This document shows positions 17,352-24,895 of a DNA stretch of 44,599 nucleotides, piece after piece. The DNA comes from Pseudomonadota bacterium (GTDB lineage Bacteria > Pseudomonadota > Gammaproteobacteria > Burkholderiales > Casimicrobiaceae), in contig WQUA01000016.1 of the NCBI GenBank assembly GCA_009786025.1, positions 1-44,599 of the forward strand, read 5' to 3'. The notes below the pieces were generated by a model. That model was not told the DNA's origin. It saw only the letters and a list, made by a program, of their open reading frames with translations, and searched no databases. Each line of letters begins with the position of its first letter. Within the stretch, counting starts at the first letter, position 1. The translations under genes and the position numbers were made by a program.

Positions 17352-17361
17352 CGGACAAGCA

Positions 17362-18366
17362 ATGCAGCAACTGATTTTCGATTTGTATCCAGCCGCGCCG
17401 CCATCGTTCGACAACTTCGTTGCCGGGCGCAACGGCGAGGCGCTTGCTGCTGTGCGTTCTTTTGTCGAAGCGCTTTCTCCCCTCTCCCCCCGTGGAAGAG
17501 GGGCTGGGGGGGAGGGGTTGAAACCCCATCCCCACCCCCACCCTTCCCTTGAAGGGGCGGGAACGCTTGGTCTTTTCCTTTGGGGCGCGCCGGGCTCCGG
17601 AAAAACCCACCTGCTGCAAGCAGCTTGTGCGCTGGCATCGGCCTCCGGCTTTTCTGTACATACGCTCGGCAGAGATGAGAGTTTCCCGCTATTGCCGGAG
17701 TTATCTACGCCACCCGCGTTGTGGGTCGCCGATAATGTCGATAGCGCTGACGATGATTTGCAGGCGTATCTTTTTACGCTGTACAACGCGTTGAAAGAAA
17801 ATGGTGGCGGTCTTCTGGCCAGCGCATCCGTCCCGCCGGCGCGGCTAACGCTGCGTGAAGACTTGCGGACACGGTTGGGTTGGGGCGGGATTTATGAAAT
17901 CGTAACGTTGCGCGATGAAGACAAATTACAGGCTTTGAGTGCTCATGCCGACGCGCGCGGCCTGCGTTTACCCACCGAAATCGTCGCGTACCTGCTCAAG
18001 CACAGCCGTCGTGATATGCGTTCGCTGGTGGCAGTACTCGACGCGCTCGACCGTTATTCACTGTCGCTGAAGCGCCCGCTTACGTTGCCGCTGGTGCGCG
18101 GGTGGTTATCGGGCGACAGGGATCAGGGGCCAGGAATCAGGGATCGGGCATCAACTCCCCTCTCCTCTTGCGGGAAACAAGCCCCCGTCGGCTTCGCCGA
18201 CACCCCTTTTAAAAAAGGGTCAGGGATGGGGGGAGAGGGGGATCGCATGAAGACGCAACGTCAAAGCCCTCCCCTTCAAGGGGAAGGCTTGGATAGGGAT
18301 GAGGCTTCGCACTGCGCTTCACCGGCACAGACTGCGCGCAACAGTGACGGAGAAACACAGCCATGA
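17362..18366 (+). CDS. hda: DnaA-related regulatory inactivator Hda, with repeat-derived insert and tail
   Basis: Hda binds the DNA clamp and promotes hydrolysis of DnaA-bound ATP, limiting re-initiation of replication. [19 protein letters not shown] is the family N-terminus with the clamp-binding motif. The AAA+ part has Walker [14 protein letters not shown] (about 75-87), a sensor region, and the C-terminal helix [19 protein letters not shown]. At 334 residues it is about 100 longer than usual. Residues 38-67 ([16 protein letters not shown] and a His/Pro run) interrupt the join between the N-terminal strand and Walker A. Residues from about 252 on form a Gly/Ser/Pro/Arg tail. Both stretches are encoded by intergenic-type repeat DNA. 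Removing them leaves about 222 residues, the normal Hda size. The stop overlaps the mnmA start (ATGA). Confidence 0.88.
   Translation: MQQLIFDLYPAAPPSFDNFVAGRNGEALAAVRSFVEALSPLSPRGRGAGGEGLKPHPHPHPSLEGAGTLGLFLWGAPGSGKTHLLQAACALASASGFSVHTLGRDESFPLLPELSTPPALWVADNVDSADDDLQAYLFTLYNALKENGGGLLASASVPPARLTLREDLRTRLGWGGIYEIVTLRDEDKLQALSAHADARGLRLPTEIVAYLLKHSRRDMRSLVAVLDALDRYSLSLKRPLTLPLVRGWLSGDRDQGPGIRDRASTPLSSCGKQAPVGFADTPFKKGSGMGGEGDRMKTQRQSPPLQGEGLDRDEASHCASPAQTARNSDGETQP
17473..17563 (+). repeat. Intergenic-type repeat inserted in frame within hda
   Basis: The segment contains CTCCCCTCTCCCCCCGTGG, GAAGAGGGGCTGGGGGGGAG and CCTTCCCTTGAAGGGGCGGG. These are the CTCTCCC...GGGAGAGG and AGGCTGGGGTGGGG building blocks seen in gaps at 12230-12270, 13980-14025 and 14905-14945. 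Its approximately 30 codons keep the hda frame open. Confidence 0.7.
18114..18155. repeat. Heptamer array 4 inside the hda 3' tail
   Basis: CGACAGG, GATCAGG, GGCCAGG, AATCAGG, GATCGGG, CATCAAC follow in 7-bp register immediately after the codons for the last conserved Hda helix. Confidence 0.7.
18181..18300. repeat. Double-hairpin element and CCCCTTCAAGGGG element within the hda tail
   Basis: GTCGGC-TTC-GCCGAC (18187-18201) followed by ACCCCTTTTAAAAAAGGGT (18202-18220) is a diverged copy of the element at 12480 and 34379. CCTCCCCTTCAAGGGGAAGG (about 18269-18288) is a further hairpin. Together with heptamer array 4 they supply nearly all of the extra C-terminal codons of hda. Confidence 0.65.
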
Positions 18367-19478
18367 ACTTGCATCAACGCATCGTCGTCGGCCTTTCCGG
18401 CGGCGTCGATTCTTCAGTGGCTGCCTGGTTGTTGAAACAGCAGGGACATGAAGTCATCGGCGTCTTCATGAAAAACTGGGAGGACGATGACACGGACACG
18501 TACTGCACGTCGCGCCAGGATTTGATCGACGCCGCCAGCGTTGCCGACGTGATTGGTATCGAATTCGACGCCGTCAATTTTGCTGTCGAATACCGTGAGC
18601 GTGTTTTCGCTTATTTTTTGCGCGAATACGAAGCCGGGCGCACGCCGAACCCGGACGTTTTGTGCAACAGCGAAATCAAATTCCGCGCGTTCCTTGATCA
18701 TGCGCTGACGCTCGGCGCCGATGCCGTTGCGACCGGGCATTACGTGCGGGTAGTGCGTAAGGAAGGTGGCCATGCACTATTGCTGAAAGCGCGCGATCTC
18801 GGTAAAGACCAAAGCTATTTTTTACACCAGTTGCGCCAGACGCAGTTGCAACCGGCGCGTTTCCCGCTTGGCGATCTGCTCAAAAGCGAAGTGCGCGCGA
18901 TTGCGCAACGCGAAAGGATGCCGACCTGGCAGAAGAAAGATTCGACCGGCATTTGCTTCATCGGCGAACGACCGTTCCGCGAATTTCTCGAGCGCTATTT
19001 GCCACGTGCGCCGGGGCGGATGGTGACGCCGGACGGAACTGTCGTCGGCGAACATCAGGGCTTGGCGTATTACACGCTTGGGCAACGGCAGGGACTGGGC
19101 ATCGGCGGCACTCGCGACGGCGACGGCGCGCCCTGGTTCGTCACCGAAAAACGGTTGAAAGAAAACGAGCTGGTTGTTGTACAGGGACACGATCATCCGC
19201 TGCTGTACAGCGATACCGTGACCGTGCAACAGCTTCACTGGATCGCCGGAACGCCGCCCGATAGCGGCAAAAGCTATGGCGCCAAACTGCGCTACCGGAT
19301 GCCCGATGCGCTGTGCCGGATCGAGTGGATCAACAGTGAGTGCGGTAGCGGACACGATCAGCGCGACAGCAATACGTTGGTTGCGCGTTTCGATACGCCA
19401 CAATGGACGCCGACGCCGGGCCAGTATTGTGTGTTTTACGATGATGGCGTTTGCGTCGGCGGCGGCGTTATTGTTTAG
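18363..19478 (+). CDS. mnmA: tRNA-specific 2-thiouridylase MnmA
   Basis: The 371-residue ATP-dependent enzyme thiolates U34 of tRNAs for Lys, Glu and Gln. The N-terminal PP-loop is [17 protein letters not shown]. The catalytic cysteines are C101 in [13 protein letters not shown] and C198 in [13 protein letters not shown], and the tRNA-recognition motifs [11 protein letters not shown] and [10 protein letters not shown] are intact. The C-terminal beta-barrel has a variable insert near [14 protein letters not shown]. The ATG overlaps the hda stop by four bases, so its translation may depend on ribosomes traversing the repeat-derived end of hda. No terminator is obvious in the 268-bp gap that follows. 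Confidence 0.95.
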   Translation: MNLHQRIVVGLSGGVDSSVAAWLLKQQGHEVIGVFMKNWEDDDTDTYCTSRQDLIDAASVADVIGIEFDAVNFAVEYRERVFAYFLREYEAGRTPNPDVLCNSEIKFRAFLDHALTLGADAVATGHYVRVVRKEGGHALLLKARDLGKDQSYFLHQLRQTQLQPARFPLGDLLKSEVRAIAQRERMPTWQKKDSTGICFIGERPFREFLERYLPRAPGRMVTPDGTVVGEHQGLAYYTLGQRQGLGIGGTRDGDGAPWFVTEKRLKENELVVVQGHDHPLLYSDTVTVQQLHWIAGTPPDSGKSYGAKLRYRMPDALCRIEWINSECGSGHDQRDSNTLVARFDTPQWTPTPGQYCVFYDDGVCVGGGVIV

Positions 19479-19565
19479 GACAGCGTTTTAACAACAAAAG
19501 CAAGTGCAAGAACGCAACAGATAATAACCACACTTTAAAAATGCTGCTGGCGCTTGATTTACAAT

Positions 19566-19579
19566 TTGATTTATATCAA
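19566..19579 (+). promoter_or_regulatory. Perfect FNR-type site upstream of the decaheme cytochrome gene
   Basis: TTGAT-TTAT-ATCAA matches the FNR/ANR consensus TTGAT-N4-ATCAA in all ten defined positions. A further TTGAT half site lies at 19554-19558. It is 167 bp before the cytochrome start and 87 bp behind mnmA. A convincing -10 at the normal distance was not found, so the exact promoter is open. It suggests expression under low oxygen. Confidence 0.65.
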
Positions 19580-19677
19580 GCATATTGCCTGAATTACTCC
19601 TTTTTTTCCAAGCGCCACCCCTTTGCTCCATTGTACGGACAGTTACAGAAGAATATGATGAGACGAATGGCTGACTA

Positions 19678-19697
19678 ATTTTGTATGTTAACAAAAT
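19678..19697 (+). promoter_or_regulatory. Inverted repeat ATTTTGT-N6-ACAAAAT before the decaheme cytochrome gene
   Basis: A perfect 7-bp inverted repeat with a 6-bp spacer lies 50 bp before the start of the cytochrome gene. It may be an operator for a dimeric regulator. There is no T-run of the kind expected for a terminator. Confidence 0.4.
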
Positions 19698-19746
19698 AGT
19701 GTAAAGCTTCCCGAACTGAGACAAATAATTAACCCAAAGGATTGAT

Positions 19747-20733
19747 ATGCGAGCGAGTCTTTCTTTTTTGAGGCTGTGTGCCTGTATCGCGGTATTTTCC
19801 GCATTTCCCGTAATGGCGCAAACAACTGCGCCGCCCGCAAAAGCGGCAACTGCGGCAACTGCGGCGACTTCGGCGCCTCCTGCTGCCGCGGTTGAGGAAG
19901 AACCGCCGATTGAATGCGCGACCTGTCACAAGGAACAATTCGACAACATGGCGTTCTCGCGGCATGGCGCTTCCGGTGATGCGCGCACCCCGTGGGGCAA
20001 GGCTGACAGCAGCGCGACGGGACGGAACAAGATGTGTACCGCCTGCCACGGCAAGGCGGATGAGCACATGGACAATCCAATTGAGAAAAAGCCGGAAACC
20101 ATGTTCAACAAAACGGTGAAACCAGAAGGAAAGAGCGCGCGCTGCACTGCCTGTCACGTCGGTGGCAACCGGATGCACTGGAAAGGCAGTACGCACGAAA
20201 GCCGCGATATTGCGTGCAGTGATTGCCATAAAGTGCACATCAGAAAAGACCCGGCGCTGGTAATGGAAACACAGCCTGCTGTTTGCTTCAATTGTCACAA
20301 GGAACAGCGCTCGATGATGATGCGGATATCGACGCACCCGCTGCGTAGCGGACAAATGGGGTGTACTTCATGTCACCAGCCGCATGGCACAATCAGCGAT
20401 TCGCTGTTGATCAAGAATACGGTCAATGAGACGTGTTACACCTGCCACGCCGACAAGCGCGGCCCGTTCCTGTGGGATCACCCGCCCGTCCGCGACAGTT
20501 GCATGAATTGCCATCAGCCGCACGGTTCAAACAATCCGCCGATGTTGCAGGCTCGTACGCCTTATCTTTGCCAACAGTGCCATATGGGAGTGCAACATCC
20601 CAGTTCGGTTTACAGCGGCAATAATCTGCCTCCCAATGCCGCCGGCGATAAGATGCTGGCGCAGGGCTGCCCCAACTGCCATGTCAAGATACACGGCAGC
20701 AACCATCCGTCGGGCGCGCGCTTTACGCGCTGA
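19747..20733 (+). CDS. Periplasmic decaheme cytochrome c, DmsE/MtrA family
   Basis: The 328-residue product has a signal peptide (about 1-24, ending VMA-Q), an Ala/Pro/Thr linker to residue 50, and ten CxxCH haem sites: CATCH, CTACH, CTACH, CSDCH, CFNCH, CTSCH, CYTCH, CMNCH, CQQCH, CPNCH. Count, length and spacing fit MtrA/MtoA/DmsE/PioA, which fill an outer-membrane barrel and carry electrons through it. The barrel gene follows after 32 bp. AAAGGA lies six bases before the ATG. An FNR-type site upstream suggests anaerobic control. Whether electrons flow outward (metal or sulfoxide reduction) or inward (Fe(II) oxidation, as MtoA) cannot be told from sequence, so no symbol is given. Confidence 0.93.
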   Translation: MRASLSFLRLCACIAVFSAFPVMAQTTAPPAKAATAATAATSAPPAAAVEEEPPIECATCHKEQFDNMAFSRHGASGDARTPWGKADSSATGRNKMCTACHGKADEHMDNPIEKKPETMFNKTVKPEGKSARCTACHVGGNRMHWKGSTHESRDIACSDCHKVHIRKDPALVMETQPAVCFNCHKEQRSMMMRISTHPLRSGQMGCTSCHQPHGTISDSLLIKNTVNETCYTCHADKRGPFLWDHPPVRDSCMNCHQPHGSNNPPMLQARTPYLCQQCHMGVQHPSSVYSGNNLPPNAAGDKMLAQGCPNCHVKIHGSNHPSGARFTR

Positions 20734-20765
20734 TGCTCGGGCATTGAGAAGCGAGGAGGAATTCC

Positions 20766-23108
20766 ATGAAAAAAGTTACAAGTAAAAAACCCGCCTTCAC
20801 GAGGAATCCGCTGGTGGTGGCGCTGATTTCGGTTTTGGCGATGTCTTCAGGCGCAGTGCTGGCCGAGCCGATGTTCATGACTCCGTTGATGAACAATCCG
20901 GACATGAGCCGCTACGACACCAACTACATTGAACTAGGCGGGCTTTACAGCAGCAAGGACGCCGGAAAATTTGGCGAGTGGAACGGTGTCCGCGAGCAAG
21001 GCGGCTACGCTCTCGGCAATTTCAACTTTATGGACCGCAACGACAAGACGGCGACCTACTACAGTTTTCTAGGACGTAATCTCGGTCTGGATTCGCGACA
21101 GTTGAATGGTAGTTTCGGCACCCAGGGTAAGTATGGCCTGAGCGCCGATTTTTCGCAGATCAAGCATCTAACGTCCGATTCCACGAAATTCATCTTTGAC
21201 GGCGCCGGCGGCACCACATTAACCTTGCCGCCGGGATTTACCGGCGTGCCGGGGCAGCCGCCTGCCAGCGCTGATGTGATTTCGAACGCGCAGCAACCGC
21301 ACGACATCCAGCAAAAACGCAATATTTACAAGCTCGGCGGCAATGCGTTTTTCGGTGACACGATGGAAGCGTTGGTTAACTACCGCTACGACGATCGTAA
21401 CGGCACCGGCTTGACCGGCGGAGCAATGGGCAACAACGGCGGCAATCCGCGCAGTGTGTTGATGCCGCTTCCGATCAACGATCATACGCAACAAGTCGAA
21501 GCGAAACTGCGTTGGAACACCGACAAAGCTCAGCTGGAGGGAATGTATTATTTCTCGAAGTATTCCAACAACAACGACTCGCTGACTTGGCAGAACCCGT
21601 ACAACGCTATTAACGGCTGGCTGCCTGGCAGCGGTTTTCCGGACGGTTATGGCCGCATGAGTCTGGCGCCGGACAATTCGTTCCATCAGTTTCAGTTGAG
21701 CGGTGGTTACAATTTCACGAACTACACGCGGCTGACGGGCGTTGCTTCTTACGGAATGATGCGGCAGGATGCCAACTTCTTGCCGTATGGCGTCGATACG
21801 AACGGGATAGCCTTCAATACGCCGCTGCCGCGCAATTCTCTGGACGCCAAAGTCAACAACACTCTGGTGGATCTCAAATTTACGACGCGCCTGTTCGACA
21901 AACTGAGCGTCAAGGCAAACTACAACTACAACGACTACAACAACAAAACGCCGGTCGATTTGTATTCGTATATCGGCGGCGACACGACCAACCAAGTCGT
22001 TATCCCGCCGGGCACCTCGCCGAATGATGTCAACTCCTCAAACTTGCGCTATAACGACGCACTTGGGTGGACGAAGAACAAGTTCAAGTTGGACGCCAGT
22101 TATCCATTGGCAGGTGGTTTCACGATACGGGGTTATTACAACTACGAGAAAGCAGATTACAAACCCTCGGAAGAAATGTTGCGTTCTTATACCGACGACA
22201 ACATCTTTGGCGTCGAGTTGCGCAAGCGGGCAAGCGCCTGGGTGACCGGCTCGTTGAAATACGAATATCAGCAGCGCCGCGGCTCCGGTTTCGATCCGAA
22301 CGCGCCGTACTACGCCGGCTATACCGGTGCAACGACAGCAGCAGGCTTTTATGATAACTTGCCGACGATGCGACAATTCTTCATCGCCGATTACGACCAG
22401 AACAAGTTGAAAGGCATGTTGTTTGTGACGCCGGCCGACGCGGTATCTCTTTCGTTGACTGGCGACTGGTATCAGCGCGATTACAAAGGCCCGGATTGCG
22501 GCGGCCCCAACGATCAGATACTGCAACCGGGTAATGTGATGGACACCCGTTGCGCGGGGCGGCAGAAGGGGCTTGGGCAGTCTTATACCATGGATGGTCA
22601 GTGGACGCCGATCGACGGACTTAGCGCTTATGCGTTCTATACCTGGTCGCAATTCAAGACAGATCAGAACGGACGCTCTAACACAAACAGCGCCACGGCG
22701 GCTGACCCGACGCGTAACTGGAGCGCCAGCCTGGACAATCGGAGCAATACGATCGGCATCGGCGCCCGCTATGTTCCGGTGGACCGCAATTTCGATGTCG
22801 GTTTGCAGTATGTATGGGATAACAGCAGGTCGCCAACCAGCGTATGGGCAGACGCAGGGCTTGCGGCGCCGAAGGCGGTGCCGGATGCCAAGTACCGAAT
22901 GGATTATGTTCAACTGTACGGAAGTTACATGGTGAACAACAACATCAAACTGCGTTTTAGCAGCGCCTATGCCCATGTGCGCGGTGTTGACTGGAAATTC
23001 GATGGCACGACGGCATCTTCGTCCAATAATGTCATCTTGCCGCAGCAGGTAACCGCCAACTACAACGATTACCTCTTCGGCCTTTCGATCGCGTATATTT
23101 GGAACTGA
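20766..23108 (+). CDS. MtrB/PioB-family decaheme-associated outer-membrane beta-barrel protein
   Basis: The 780-residue product has a signal peptide (about 1-33, ending AVLA-E) and then alternating amphipathic strands with many Tyr/Asn/Asp-rich turns (YNYNDYNNKTP, YNYEKADY, YEYQQRRGSG) over its whole length. It ends in an aromatic-rich strand (YNDYLFGLSIAYIWN). Size and position behind a decaheme cytochrome identify the sheath of a trans-outer-membrane electron conduit. GAGGAGG lies eight bases before the ATG. Only two cysteines are seen in the mature part, C578 and C596, close enough for a disulfide in one loop. The N-terminal CxxC typical of metal-reducing Shewanella MtrB is absent. Confidence 0.92.
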   Translation: MKKVTSKKPAFTRNPLVVALISVLAMSSGAVLAEPMFMTPLMNNPDMSRYDTNYIELGGLYSSKDAGKFGEWNGVREQGGYALGNFNFMDRNDKTATYYSFLGRNLGLDSRQLNGSFGTQGKYGLSADFSQIKHLTSDSTKFIFDGAGGTTLTLPPGFTGVPGQPPASADVISNAQQPHDIQQKRNIYKLGGNAFFGDTMEALVNYRYDDRNGTGLTGGAMGNNGGNPRSVLMPLPINDHTQQVEAKLRWNTDKAQLEGMYYFSKYSNNNDSLTWQNPYNAINGWLPGSGFPDGYGRMSLAPDNSFHQFQLSGGYNFTNYTRLTGVASYGMMRQDANFLPYGVDTNGIAFNTPLPRNSLDAKVNNTLVDLKFTTRLFDKLSVKANYNYNDYNNKTPVDLYSYIGGDTTNQVVIPPGTSPNDVNSSNLRYNDALGWTKNKFKLDASYPLAGGFTIRGYYNYEKADYKPSEEMLRSYTDDNIFGVELRKRASAWVTGSLKYEYQQRRGSGFDPNAPYYAGYTGATTAAGFYDNLPTMRQFFIADYDQNKLKGMLFVTPADAVSLSLTGDWYQRDYKGPDCGGPNDQILQPGNVMDTRCAGRQKGLGQSYTMDGQWTPIDGLSAYAFYTWSQFKTDQNGRSNTNSATAADPTRNWSASLDNRSNTIGIGARYVPVDRNFDVGLQYVWDNSRSPTSVWADAGLAAPKAVPDAKYRMDYVQLYGSYMVNNNIKLRFSSAYAHVRGVDWKFDGTTASSSNNVILPQQVTANYNDYLFGLSIAYIWN

Positions 23109-23158
23109 GTTGAAATCAGATTGAAACAGAGTTGGAACTGGGAAAACGGAGAGAAAGC

Positions 23159-23752
23159 ATGAACAAAAAAGTAACGATTTTCGGTGGATGGATGGCAGCT
23201 TCGCTGGTAGCGGTCACAGTGGCGCTCGCGCCGGTTTCTGCGCTAGCGCAGGACAAAGCCAGCAGCTCATCGGTGATGCGGACGCCGTTGTTGTTGGCCA
23301 ATGCCGGGTTCGAGGAGGGGTTGGAGAAATGGTCAACTTCGCCGTCAGATGCAAAGGCTTATGAATTTGCGGTGGATACAGCGATCTTTCATTCAGGCAA
23401 GCAGTCGATGCGTATTCGCTCCGTCGCCGGCGAGCAGGGTGGAGAGGTATATCAAACCTTGCCGATAGCGGCGTTGCGCGGCAAAACCGTTGAACTGAGC
23501 GGCTGGCTGAAAACTGACGGCGCTACTGACGGCGGCGCTGTGTTGACGTTACGGGTATTCGGCGGCGAGCGTCTGCTGGAATACAACTTGATGCATAAAA
23601 CGCCGGTCAAAGGCACGACGGAGTGGACGCGATACTCGGTTCCGGTCAAGGTTTCCAAGAACGCTTCAAACCTTGAGGTCGGTATCACACTCAACAGCAA
23701 GGGAACGGTGTGGGCGGACGATATCGAACTCAACGTCATCTCGCATCAATAA
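23159..23752 (+). CDS. Secreted beta-sandwich (carbohydrate-binding-module-like) protein
   Basis: The 197-residue product has a signal peptide (about 1-30, ending ALAQ). One domain follows, of the pattern seen in CBM4/9-type and other galactose-binding-like folds: LLANAGFEEGLEKWS, HSGKQSMRIRS, VYQTLPIAALRGKTVELSGWLK, WTRYSVPVKVSKNASNLEVGI, and the final GTVWADDIELNVI. The start at 23159 has GGAGAG seven bases upstream; the frame opens earlier but without a signal peptide. It lies 50 bp behind the porin gene and ends at a strong terminator, so it is the third gene of the cytochrome-porin unit. It contains no CxxCH, hence is not an MtrC-like cytochrome. A role in binding polysaccharide or stabilising the conduit is speculative. 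Confidence 0.8.
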   Translation: MNKKVTIFGGWMAASLVAVTVALAPVSALAQDKASSSSVMRTPLLLANAGFEEGLEKWSTSPSDAKAYEFAVDTAIFHSGKQSMRIRSVAGEQGGEVYQTLPIAALRGKTVELSGWLKTDGATDGGAVLTLRVFGGERLLEYNLMHKTPVKGTTEWTRYSVPVKVSKNASNLEVGITLNSKGTVWADDIELNVISHQ

Positions 23753-23782
23753 GTTGTTGAAATTATTTCTTGCGCATCCTAT

Positions 23783-23810
23783 GACCCCGCCGCAGCGGGG
23801 TCTGTTTTTT
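23783..23810 (+). terminator. Rho-independent terminator after the decaheme/porin unit
   Basis: GACCCCGC and GCGGGGTC form a perfect 8-bp stem around CGCA, followed by TGTTTTTT. It is 30 bp behind the third gene and points away from the convergent thyA. Confidence 0.93.
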
Positions 23811-23840
23811 GAAGGCGGGGTTTGTCGCGTGTGGCGTTTT

Positions 23841-24635
23841 CTACACTGCTACCGGCGCTTTGATCGGCGGGTGGCTTTGATAGTTGACGATCTCAAAGTC
23901 TTCAAACGCATAATCAAATAACGTTGGCGGTCGGCGCTTGATGTTAAGCGTCGGTAGCGGGAACGGAGCGCGCGCCAGTTGTTCGTCGGCTTGTGCGAAA
24001 TGGTTGAGATACAAGTGACAATCGCCGCCGGTCCAGATAAATTCGCCAACGTCCAGATCGGTTTGCTGCGCCACCATATGGGTGAGCAACGCATAAGAAG
24101 CGATGTTGAAAGGCACGCCCAAAAACAAATCGGCGCTGCGCTGATAAAGTTGGCAGGACAGTTTTCCCGCCGCAACGTAAAACTGAAAAAACGCATGGCA
24201 CGGCGGCAAGCGCATCGCGTCGATCTCGCCGACATTCCAGGCCGACACGATCAACCGCCGCGAATCGGGGTTTTGGCGAAGGGTGTCGATCAATTGCGTC
24301 ATCTGATCGATGCGCCTGCCGTCAGCGGTCTGCCAGCTACGCCACTGCGCACCATAGACGGGGCCGAGTTCGCCGTCGGTATCGGCCCATTCATCCCAGA
24401 TGGTGACGCCATGCTGCTGTAGCCAGCGCACGTTGTGCTCGCCGCGCAAAAACCACAGCAATTCGTAAATGATTGACTTCAGGTGAACTTTCTTCGTGGT
24501 CACCAGCGGAAAGCCAGCGGCCAGATCAAACCGCATTTGTTGACCAAACAGTGACACTGTGCCGGTGCCGGTACGGTCATCCTTTGGGGCGCCGGTTTCG
24601 CGTACGCGGCGCAATACATCGAGATAGGCTTTCAT
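23841..24635 (-). CDS. thyA: Thymidylate synthase
   Basis: The 264-residue enzyme converts dUMP to dTMP with methylenetetrahydrofolate. Length and numbering equal those of E. coli ThyA. The nucleophile is C146 in [13 protein letters not shown], with [18 protein letters not shown] at the N-terminus, [25 protein letters not shown]-like [13 protein letters not shown], and [10 protein letters not shown]. The ATG at 24635 is preceded by CGGAG. It is convergent with the electron-transfer unit and stands alone; the dihydrofolate reductase gene often found beside it is absent from the 3' side. Confidence 0.97.
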   Translation of the reverse strand: MKAYLDVLRRVRETGAPKDDRTGTGTVSLFGQQMRFDLAAGFPLVTTKKVHLKSIIYELLWFLRGEHNVRWLQQHGVTIWDEWADTDGELGPVYGAQWRSWQTADGRRIDQMTQLIDTLRQNPDSRRLIVSAWNVGEIDAMRLPPCHAFFQFYVAAGKLSCQLYQRSADLFLGVPFNIASYALLTHMVAQQTDLDVGEFIWTGGDCHLYLNHFAQADEQLARAPFPLPTLNIKRRPPTLFDYAFEDFEIVNYQSHPPIKAPVAV

Positions 24636-24692
24636 GAAAACTCCGGTGAGGTGTTATTGTATAGCGAGTGGGTGCGATGGAAAATTTAACTG

Positions 24693-24710
24693 CAAAGAAC
24701 GCAAAGAAAA
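24693..24710. repeat. 9-bp tandem array (GCAAAGAAC family), two units
   Basis: GCAAAGAAC, GCAAAGAAA preceded by TTAACT, in the gap between thyA and the MFS/acyltransferase gene. Confidence 0.55.
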
Positions 24711-24800
24711 GGGCGTCTGCAACGGCGCCAGCTATCATGACGTTGCGCTCACCCCCTGCATTCCCATCTCAATCCGCCGCGCTTCTGCTGGAGAGCGCCT

Positions 24801-24835
24801 TTCTGGCCCCTGACCGCGGATTCCCGATTCCCGAG
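24801..24835. repeat. Heptamer array 5 (reverse orientation)
   Basis: TTCTGGC, CCCTGAC, CGCGGAT, TCCCGAT, TCCCGAG in 7-bp register; read on the minus strand the units resemble ATCAGRR. Confidence 0.6.
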
Positions 24836-24895
24836 AGCTTGACGCATCGGCGCCAAACTCTCATGATGCGAAACATTGTATTTTTTTGACCCATC

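Noticed and set aside
19479..19746. tRNA or small RNA gene in the mnmA-cytochrome gap
   Set aside because: No cloverleaf or T-loop sequence (GGTTCGAATCC-type) could be found here or in the other gaps.
22038..22976. Open frame antisense to the MtrB-like gene (312 codons)
   Set aside because: The plus-strand barrel protein is continuous and well supported; the antisense peptide shows no family features.
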